10,042 bases of DNA from CAZLLV01 sp964560325 (GTDB taxonomy: Bacteria > Acidobacteriota > Thermoanaerobaculia > Multivoradales > DATKCC01): the NCBI GenBank assembly GCA_964560325.1, contig CAZLLV010000012.1, forward strand, positions 1 to 10,042. Reading direction: 5' to 3'. Positions 1-5,705 of this stretch are shown in pieces. Within the stretch, counting starts at the first letter, position 1. Each line of letters opens with the position of its first letter. The notes under the pieces are model-generated. The model saw only the letters and a list, made by a program, of their open reading frames with translations, was not told where the DNA came from and searched no databases. Both the position numbers and the translations under genes were made by a program.

Positions 1-1
1 G

Positions 2-1096
2 CCGCCCGATCCCGCCGAGGTCCGGGCCCGCCAGGAGGAGGCCCGGCGCCGGATCGACGAGGCGGGTGCCGCGCCGCCGCCCCTGCCCGCCCCGGAGTGG
101 ATCGGCACCTTCCGCGTCCTGCCGGAGACCCCCGCCTTCGACGGCCGCGTCTACCTGGGCGCCGGGCACGACTCGAACCCGAACCTGCTGCCCGACGACC
201 TGGTGGTGACCACCCCGGACGGCGACCCGGTGAGCGGCGAGGACTCGGACACGGTGATCCTGGCGGATGCGCGGGTCGCCTTCCAGTCGGTCGACGAGGA
301 CGCCGGCCGCACCTTCGGCCTGGCCCTCCTGGGGAGCCAGAGCCTGTACGACGAGTACGACTACCTCGACTTCCGGCGCCTGGGAGGGGTGGCGAGCTTC
401 GCGCTGGGCAAGGAGCCGGCCGGCTACCTGACCGGGCCGCTCGGCTACACGCGGGTGCCCCGCGGGATCTCCAGAGTCGCCTTCCTGGGCCAGGTGGGGT
501 TTTCGAAGGACTGGCTCGACGGCGACGGCTTCGCCGACCGCCTGGAGGGGGCGGCGACGTTGGCGGTCAACGAGGGCTCGTGGGGTCAGACCCGGCTCTC
601 CGCCGGCTACCGGGACTCCGACTTCGAGGGCGATCCGTCCGGCGCCGCCGGCGAGGTGCTGGCCCGGAGCGGGGACGCGGTCGGCGGCGAGCTGGCGCAG
701 TACCTCTACTTCGGCGCGCGCCATCGCTACCTGCGCCTCGGTGTCGGCGCCTGGGAGCACGACGCCGGCGCCGCCTACGACCGCTCGACCCTGACCCTGG
801 ACGGTGAGCTCTCCCTGCCCCTGGGCGACCGCACGACCCTCTACCTGACCGCCGCCCGCCGGACCGACGATTACGACGAGCCGGTCTCGAACCGCTTCGA
901 CCCCACCGGCGAGCCTCGCGAGGACGACGACCTGACGGTCGGCGGCTCGGTGGTGGTGCGAGTGCTCGAGGAGCTCTTCCTGTCCGCCCGCGCCACCTGG
1001 ACCGATCACGAGATCGACCAGCCGGCCGGCTTCGCCGCGCCCGACCTCTCGTACGAGCGCACGTTCGCGGTCCTGGGACTATCGTGGGTATTCTGA
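2..1096 (+). CDS. Outer-membrane beta-barrel protein, C-terminal part (N-terminus outside window)
   Basis: The frame is open to the left window edge, so this is the last 364 residues of a longer protein; internal GTG or ATG codons such as that at 203 are not convincing starts. The first visible residues are charged and helical, like the end of a TPR or periplasmic helical region. From about base 152 comes a motif reading YLGAGHDSNPNLLPDD, typical of the first strand of barrels that follow TPR domains. The rest is alternating, aromatic-rich beta sequence with polar Asp/Gly loops, and the chain ends in LSWVF, with the C-terminal Phe recognised by the BAM assembly machinery. The SLAM/DUF560-like TPR-barrel class is a reasonable guess; the exact family is not determined. 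It lies 19 bases before the FecR gene and probably shares its transcript. A role in surface display or export next to FecR is inference only. Confidence 0.65.
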   Translation, partial: PPDPAEVRARQEEARRRIDEAGAAPPPLPAPEWIGTFRVLPETPAFDGRVYLGAGHDSNPNLLPDDLVVTTPDGDPVSGEDSDTVILADARVAFQSVDEDAGRTFGLALLGSQSLYDEYDYLDFRRLGGVASFALGKEPAGYLTGPLGYTRVPRGISRVAFLGQVGFSKDWLDGDGFADRLEGAATLAVNEGSWGQTRLSAGYRDSDFEGDPSGAAGEVLARSGDAVGGELAQYLYFGARHRYLRLGVGAWEHDAGAAYDRSTLTLDGELSLPLGDRTTLYLTAARRTDDYDEPVSNRFDPTGEPREDDDLTVGGSVVVRVLEELFLSARATWTDHEIDQPAGFAAPDLSYERTFAVLGLSWVF

Positions 1097-1115
1097 GAAC
1101 TCGAGGGTGACGATC

Positions 1116-1886
1116 ATGAAAAGCAAGCTCCCCACCGCGCTCTCGCTCCTCGCCGCCGCCTTGCTGGCGCTCGTGCCGGCGGCTTCTTCGGAGGCCCAGG
1201 AAGAGGTCGGCAACGTGTATCACGCCCTGGGCGAGGTGCGGGGCACGCCGCCGGCCGGAGCCGCCACCGACCTCTCGCCGGGCGACCGCATCGTGGTCGA
1301 TCACGAGATCGAGACCGGCGACGACTCCCGGACCGGCATGCTGTTCGACCCGGAGGGCCGCCTCCGGATCGAGGAGAACACCCGCCTCACCATCGACCGG
1401 GCGACGGTCAACAGCGCGACCGGGCGGGGCGAGTCGGCGCTGACCCTCTGGATCGGCAAGATCGAGCTCGCCCTCGGAAGCCTCTTCCGCGGCGAGGTGA
1501 CGATCGAGACTCCCTCGGCCTCCCTGGGGATCAAGGGAACGGTCCTACGGGTGCTGGTCGACGCCTCCGGCCGCACCCTGGTCTCGGTGCTGGAGGGGGT
1601 GGTCGAGGTGACCTCGAAGCCGCCCGGACCGGAGCGCACGGTGACGGTGGAGGCGGGGCGGTTCACCATCGTCGAGCCGGGCGGGCCGCCGTCGCCGCCG
1701 TCGCCGTTCGAGCCCGGAGCCGGGGTCCTCTCGCCGTCGGCCGACGGCCCCGACTTCACGGTGCCGGGCGAAGACGTCTTCCTCGATCCGCCGCTCCTGC
1801 CCCCTGGGCAGCGCGACCTCCCCCGGGAGCCGCCCACCGGCGCCGGCGATCCGCAGGAGCCGCCCGGGGAGCCGAACGGACCGTGA
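1116..1886 (+). CDS. Secreted FecR-domain protein with proline-rich tail
   Basis: Predicted periplasmic or surface protein of 256 residues. I chose ATG 1116 because GAGGGTGA lies just upstream at usual spacing; an in-frame GTG at 1107 would overlap that ribosome site. A signal peptide is clear: MKSK, then a Leu/Ala-rich core, with likely cleavage after Ala27 (SEA before QEE). The FecR domain covers about residues 33-187: a GDRI motif near 56, TGDDSRTGMLF near 67-77, an LRIEENTRLTI stretch, the conserved TPSASLGIKGT segment at 132-142, and a closing EAGRF at 179-183. Residues 188-256 are Pro/Gly-rich and probably disordered. Here FecR is not beside a sigma factor or TonB receptor but beside a CHASE2-cyclase, a pairing known from many Gram-negative genomes, so a FecI/iron-citrate role is unlikely. 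A ligand-binding or scaffold role for the cyclase is inference. Confidence 0.85.
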   Translation: MKSKLPTALSLLAAALLALVPAASSEAQEEVGNVYHALGEVRGTPPAGAATDLSPGDRIVVDHEIETGDDSRTGMLFDPEGRLRIEENTRLTIDRATVNSATGRGESALTLWIGKIELALGSLFRGEVTIETPSASLGIKGTVLRVLVDASGRTLVSVLEGVVEVTSKPPGPERTVTVEAGRFTIVEPGGPPSPPSPFEPGAGVLSPSADGPDFTVPGEDVFLDPPLLPPGQRDLPREPPTGAGDPQEPPGEPNGP

Positions 1887-1917
1887 GCCCGCGGCGGCGG
1901 CGAGCCGGGGGTGACCG

Positions 1918-4050
1918 GTGACGCGCCGCCCGTCCGGAAGCCGCGCCGTCACCCTGGCGATCGGCGCCGCCACCTCGCTCCTGGTTCTGGCGGCGGTCTG
2001 GAGCGGGCTGCTCGCGCCGGTCGAGGGCGTGGTCATCGACAAGTTCTTGCAACTGCGCGGCGAGCGCCCCGCGGATCCCCGCGTGGCCCTCTGCCTGATC
2101 GACGAGGCGTCGATCGACGCCTACGGCCGCTGGCCGTGGCCGCGGACCCGAATGGCCGAGGTGATCGAGCGGCTGGACGCCGCCGGCGCCCGCGTGATCG
2201 CCCTCGACGTCGTCTTCTCCGAGCCGTCTCGCCACGGCAAAGGGTTCGATCTGCGGCACGAGGACGCGGCGCTCGCCGCCGCCATCGGCGCGGCGGAGGC
2301 GGAGGTCGTCCTCTCCTACTTCTTCCGGCAGCGGGCCGGCGGTCCGGAGGAGATCGAGAAGAGCGCCTTCGACGTGGTGACCGGACGGCCGGACGACTAC
2401 CCGCTGCCCGAGCACCCCGGAGTCGAGCCCAACCTCCGGCCGCTGGTCGACGCGGCCTCCGCCCAGGGCTTCACCACCAACGAGCGGGAGGCCGGCGTCT
2501 CCCGGCGCCAGCACCTCGCCGCCCGGCACCGGGGCTCGGTCTACCCGTCGCTGCCGCTGCGGGCCGTGCAGCGGCTCGAGGGAGACGCCCTCCGGCTGGA
2601 GCGGCGAGCGACCGGCCTCCCCGTCATCCGGCTCGGGGAGCGGGAGATCGAGGTCGACGAGGAGGGCCGTCTCTGGTTGAGCTATCCAGGGGGGCTGGAG
2701 AGCTTCCGGCACCTCTCGGTGGTCGAGCTGCTGGAGGCCGGAGCCGCGGCCGACACCCGGGCGGCTCTCGAGGGCGCCCTGGTCTTCGTGGGCGCCTCGG
2801 AGGTGGGTGTGGGCGACGTGACCGCCACGCCGTTCGGCACCGAGGTCCCCGGCGTGCTGGTGCACGCGGCGGTGGCCGACAACCTGCTCGGCGGCACCTT
2901 CCTGCGGGAGTCCGGAGCGCCGAGATACCTGTCGATCGTGGCCCTCCTCCTGATCGGCCCGCTGGTCGCCTTCCTGGTCCTCGCGATCGAGCGGCACCGG
3001 ATCAGCTCGCTGGTGGCGATCGGGATCGTCTTCGCCTGGCCGGCCGTCGCCTACCTCGCCTTCCTCCGGGTCGGCTGGCACCTGGAGGTGGTGGCGCCGG
3101 TGACCGCCGGAGTCCTGGCGCTGCTGGGGGCGCTGCGGTACCAGATCCGCCGGGTCGACGACTGGGCGCGGCGCATCCGCCGCACCTTCGAGCACTTCGT
3201 CTCCCAGGGGGTGGTGGAGGAGATGCTGGCGAACCCGGAGCGGGTGGTGCTGGGCGGCGAGCGCCGGGAGCTGACCGTCCTCTTCTCCGACATCCGGGGC
3301 TTCACCTCGATCTCCGAGCGCATCACGTCGGAGGAGCTGGTCCAGGTGCTGAACCAGTACTTCACCCCCATGACCCGCCTGGTGCTCGCCGAGGGCGGGA
3401 CGCTCGACAAGTACATGGGCGACGCGCTCATGGCGTTCTTCGGCGCCCCGGTGGAGCAGCCCGACCACGCGGCGCGGGGCTGCCGGGCTGCGCTGCGGAT
3501 GACGGAGACGCTGGCCGAGCTCAACGCCGGCTGGCGCGCCGAGGGGAAGCTCCCGGAGGGCGGCGAGCTGGGGATCGGCATCGGTCTCAACAGCGGCGAG
3601 ATGTCGGTGGGCAACATGGGCTCGGAGGACGTGTTCGACTACACCGTGATCGGCGACAACGTGAACCTGGGATCGCGGATCGAGGGGCTGAACAAGATGT
3701 ACGCGGCGCAGATCCTGGTCTCCGGCGCCACGGCGGAGGCCGCGGGCGACGGCTTCCTGTTTCGCGAGCTCGACCGGGTGCGGGTCAAGGGGAAGAAGGA
3801 GCCGGTGGCGCTCCACGAGCTGATGGCGGCGCGGCCGGCGCCGCCGGCGCTCGAGGAGCGGGCGCGCCGGTTCGGGGCGGCGCTCGCGGACTACCGGGCG
3901 CGCCGCTTCGCCGAGGCCGCGGCGGAGCTCGAAGCTCTGGCCGGAGAGGGGGACGCGCCGGCCGGCGTCATGGCGGAGCGGGCGCGGCGCCTGGCCGAGG
4001 AGGGGGCGCCGGAGGACTGGGAGGCGGTGGAGACGCTGACCTCGAAGTAA
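1918..4050 (+). CDS. CHASE2-domain membrane adenylate/guanylate cyclase (class III)
   Basis: Predicted inner-membrane sensor making cAMP from ATP; 710 residues from GTG 1918, preceded by a GGGGTGA ribosome site. One membrane helix (about 11-32) leads to a periplasmic CHASE2 domain (about 36-335), including the typical IDEASIDAYGRWPWPR segment. Three more helices follow (about 337-359, 363-382, 390-410), then a class III cyclase domain (about 445-635). Visible catalytic residues are metal-binding Asp458 (LFSDIRGF) and Asp502 (KYMGDA), substrate-binding Lys498, and transition-state Asn583 and Arg587 (VNLGSR). The second purine-contact position is Thr576 (DYTVIGD), as in class IIIb enzymes; Lys498 favours ATP over GTP. 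The helical tail ends EDWEAVETLTSK, a common ending in CHASE2-cyclases. It sits 31 bases after the FecR gene, consistent with one operon. Nothing looks truncated. Confidence 0.93.
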   Translation: MTRRPSGSRAVTLAIGAATSLLVLAAVWSGLLAPVEGVVIDKFLQLRGERPADPRVALCLIDEASIDAYGRWPWPRTRMAEVIERLDAAGARVIALDVVFSEPSRHGKGFDLRHEDAALAAAIGAAEAEVVLSYFFRQRAGGPEEIEKSAFDVVTGRPDDYPLPEHPGVEPNLRPLVDAASAQGFTTNEREAGVSRRQHLAARHRGSVYPSLPLRAVQRLEGDALRLERRATGLPVIRLGEREIEVDEEGRLWLSYPGGLESFRHLSVVELLEAGAAADTRAALEGALVFVGASEVGVGDVTATPFGTEVPGVLVHAAVADNLLGGTFLRESGAPRYLSIVALLLIGPLVAFLVLAIERHRISSLVAIGIVFAWPAVAYLAFLRVGWHLEVVAPVTAGVLALLGALRYQIRRVDDWARRIRRTFEHFVSQGVVEEMLANPERVVLGGERRELTVLFSDIRGFTSISERITSEELVQVLNQYFTPMTRLVLAEGGTLDKYMGDALMAFFGAPVEQPDHAARGCRAALRMTETLAELNAGWRAEGKLPEGGELGIGIGLNSGEMSVGNMGSEDVFDYTVIGDNVNLGSRIEGLNKMYAAQILVSGATAEAAGDGFLFRELDRVRVKGKKEPVALHELMAARPAPPALEERARRFGAALADYRARRFAEAAAELEALAGEGDAPAGVMAERARRLAEEGAPEDWEAVETLTSK

Positions 4051-4065
4051 GTCTTTACAAGACTT
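4049..4065. promoter_or_regulatory. Perfect 7-bp inverted repeat at the cyclase stop codon
   Basis: AAGTCTT and AAGACTT are separated by TAC, giving a perfect 7-bp stem or palindromic operator half-sites. It starts on the last two bases of the TAA stop codon and lies 40 bases before the next gene. It is strikingly AT-rich for its surroundings. There is no T-run after it, so it is a poor intrinsic terminator; an operator or a weak RNA hairpin are equally possible. Confidence 0.4.
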
Positions 4066-4105
4066 TGCGCCGCGTCGCTCGACAGGTCCCGGACCGGGTG
4101 GCAGA

Positions 4106-5278
4106 GTGCGGCTCATGCAAGCGATCCCCGCCGCGCCGCCGGTCCTTCCGCTCCTGCTCGCTTCGCTGCTCACCGCCTCCTCCTGCGAGGCGCAGCCCGC
4201 CGCTCGTTCTCCGCTCGTCCCCGCCCCCGGCTCGCCGCACGCGATCGGTGGGGAGCCGGCGGACGTGGCGGTGGGGGACGTGGACGGCGACGGGCACGCC
4301 GACCTCGCGGTGGTCGACGGGGAGGGCGGAGCGCTGGTCGTCCTCTCGGGCGACGGCGCGGGCGGCTTCGGCGGGCCGCGCCGGATCGGTCTGCCGCCGG
4401 GCCTCGACCCCGGGCCGCACTTCGTGGTCCTCGGCGATCTCGACGGCGACGGTGCGCTCGACGCCGCCGTCACCGCCCACGACAGCAACGACGTGGTCCT
4501 GATGCGGGGCAGTGGCGAAGGCGCCTTCGCGCCCTTCCCGGCCTCGCCCGTGGCGAGCGGCAACGAGCCGCCGCCCCACAACCACGGCCTGGTCCTCGCC
4601 GACCTCGACGGCGACGGCGACCTCGACCTCCTCTTCGGCAACCAGGACCGGGGCACCGTCGCGGTCCTCCGCAACTACGGCCGCGGCGGGTTCGCCCCGG
4701 CGCCCGGCTCGCCGTTCCCGGCGGTCGCGAGCCCGTACCCGTTCGCGGTCGGCGACCTCGACGGCGACGGCGCGCCTGATCTCGCCGTCCCCGACCTCGG
4801 CGGCTCGACGGTCGCGCTCCTCCGAGGCGGCGGCGACGGCACCTTCGCGCCGTTCCCTGGATCGCCGCTCGAAACCCCGCCGCGCCCCTTCTCCGCCGCC
4901 CTCGGCGATCTGAACGGCGACGGCCACGCCGACTTGGTAGTCAGCCACGACGACTCCCCCCGCGCCTCCATCCACCTGGGCGAGGGGAACGGCACCTTCC
5001 GACGCGCCACCGACGCCGAAACCGGCCCCGGCGCCTGGAAGATCGCCGTCGCCGACTACGACGGCGACGGGAATCAGGATCTCGCCGCCGGCAATCGGGA
5101 CGACACGGTGCGCCTCCTCCTCGGCGCGGGCGACGGCACCTTCCGCCCCGGCCCCGTCCTCCCCGCCGGCGACGGCACCTGGACCCTCACCACCGCCGAC
5201 CTCGACGCCAACGGCAAACCCGACCTCGTCTCCCTAGGCGCCACCGACGGCACCATCTCCGTCTGGCTCCAGCGTTGA
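4106..5278 (+). CDS. Secreted seven-bladed FG-GAP/VCBS beta-propeller protein, possible lipoprotein
   Basis: Protein of 390 residues from GTG 4106, or 387 from ATG 4115; neither ribosome site is strong. The GTG start adds an Arg that improves the signal peptide. The hydrophobic core (residues 11-22) is followed by TASSC with Cys27, an imperfect lipobox, so it may be lipid-anchored rather than free. Seven repeats of 48-55 residues follow, each with a D-x-D/N-x-x-G calcium-binding loop starting at residues 58, 111, 166, 217, 268, 317 and 365; the sixth reads DYDGDG and the seventh is degenerate (DLDANG). Most blades end in a GDGTF-like phrase. Seven blades suggest a complete propeller as in integrin-alpha-like FG-GAP folds. 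No enzyme domain is present; binding of glycans or proteins at the surface is inference. It is separated from the cyclase by 55 bases and may be an independent gene. Confidence 0.85.
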   Translation: MRLMQAIPAAPPVLPLLLASLLTASSCEAQPAARSPLVPAPGSPHAIGGEPADVAVGDVDGDGHADLAVVDGEGGALVVLSGDGAGGFGGPRRIGLPPGLDPGPHFVVLGDLDGDGALDAAVTAHDSNDVVLMRGSGEGAFAPFPASPVASGNEPPPHNHGLVLADLDGDGDLDLLFGNQDRGTVAVLRNYGRGGFAPAPGSPFPAVASPYPFAVGDLDGDGAPDLAVPDLGGSTVALLRGGGDGTFAPFPGSPLETPPRPFSAALGDLNGDGHADLVVSHDDSPRASIHLGEGNGTFRRATDAETGPGAWKIAVADYDGDGNQDLAAGNRDDTVRLLLGAGDGTFRPGPVLPAGDGTWTLTTADLDANGKPDLVSLGATDGTISVWLQR

Positions 5279-5321
5279 TGTCGTCCCTCTCGGGGCGTAC
5301 CATCGGGTCGAGGTCGGTCGA

Positions 5322-5576
5322 GTGATGAGCGCCACCATCTACAACCTCGACCAGGCCGAGACCGTCCTCTCCGAGCTCGTCGACCGGGCGGCGGCAGGCG
5401 AGGAGATCATCATCGCCCGGTCGGGCAAGCCCCTCGCCCGGCTCACGGCCTTCGCAGGCGCCGAACCGCCGCAGGCCCCGGGCGGCTGGGAGGGGAAGAT
5501 GCGGATCGGCCCGGACTTCGACGCCCCGCTACCGGACGACCTGCTCGACGCGTTCGAGGGACGTGGCAAAGACTGA
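5322..5576 (+). CDS. Phd/YefM (VapB-like) type II antitoxin without an adjacent toxin
   Basis: Small DNA-binding antitoxin of 84 residues. GTG 5322 and ATG 5325 are both possible; GAGG at 5310-5313 is better spaced for GTG. The N-terminal half matches the Phd/YefM fold: a short strand (TIYNL), a helix with AETVLSELVDRAAAGEE, then the signature IIIARSGKPLARL at about residues 30-42, which forms the dimer that binds operator DNA. The C-terminal part, with GKMRIGPDFDAPLPDDLLDAFEG, resembles the toxin-binding tail of antitoxins paired with PIN-domain VapC nucleases. Such antitoxins are normally followed at once, often with overlap, by the toxin; here 129 bases of hairpin-bearing DNA lead to the TIR-CHAT gene instead. 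The gene is intact, so it may act in trans, be a relic, or regulate its neighbour. Confidence 0.88.
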   Translation: MMSATIYNLDQAETVLSELVDRAAAGEEIIIARSGKPLARLTAFAGAEPPQAPGGWEGKMRIGPDFDAPLPDDLLDAFEGRGKD

Positions 5577-5590
5577 CGCGACCGCGAGTC

Positions 5591-5613
5591 GTAGGGTGCG
5601 ATCGCATCGCACA
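5591..5613 (+). repeat. REP-like extragenic palindrome, copy 1 (GTAG head plus hairpin)
   Basis: A GTAG tetranucleotide at 5591-5594 precedes a hairpin with arms GTGCGAT (5596-5602) and ATCGCAC (5606-5612) around loop CGC. A 5' GTAG head beside a short palindrome is the usual layout of bacterial REP sequences. A near-identical element in opposite orientation lies at 9889-9911, after the TIR-CHAT gene. It sits 15 bases after the antitoxin stop codon, where a toxin gene would be expected. Confidence 0.6.
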
Positions 5614-5635
5614 GTCCGGTCGGTACCCGCCGGAC
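5614..5635. repeat. Second inverted repeat next to the REP-like element
   Basis: GTCCGG (5614-5619) and CCGGAC (5630-5635) form a perfect 6-bp stem around a 10-base loop that itself contains the palindrome GGTACC. It abuts REP copy 1, so the two hairpins may be one composite element or may end transcription from the antitoxin gene. The remaining 5636-5705 stretch holds a run of six A (5660-5665) and a GATAAG but no convincing paired promoter. Confidence 0.35.
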
Positions 5636-5695
5636 GTTCTCGGGCCGGAATGCTCGCGGAAAAAAGCGATAAGGTCGACGCCTCACGCTTCTTCC

Positions 5696-5702
5696 GAGAG
5701 AG
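5696..5702 (+). promoter_or_regulatory. Ribosome binding site for the TIR-CHAT gene
   Basis: The purine run GAGAGAG ends three bases before ATG 5706. It supports this ATG as the start, and the TIR domain begins right behind it (DVFISYAHRD), leaving no room for an earlier start. Confidence 0.55.
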
Positions 5703-5705
5703 CCC

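Noticed and set aside
97..807. 236-codon plus-strand frame at the left end
   Set aside because: It competes with the barrel frame, which has alternating beta pattern and a C-terminal Phe; this one is Arg/Pro-rich noise.
1911..4502. 863-codon open frame on the plus strand overlapping the cyclase
   Set aside because: It is out of frame with the cyclase, is Arg/Gly/Ala-rich with low-complexity sequence, and runs across the true stop and into the propeller gene.
1756..4674. 972-codon open frame on the minus strand
   Set aside because: It is antisense to the CHASE2-cyclase, whose catalytic motifs are certain. The translation is Arg/Pro/Gly-rich with no fold-like pattern, as expected from GC-rich shadow frames.
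5279..5321. Terminator after the propeller gene
   Set aside because: Only a very short CCC/GGGG pairing is visible and there is no T-run, so no terminator can be supported.
5637..5673. Possible promoter (TTCTCG with GATAAG) before the TIR-CHAT gene
   Set aside because: The two boxes are 25 bases apart and match the sigma-70 consensus poorly, so the A-rich patch alone is not enough to call a promoter.
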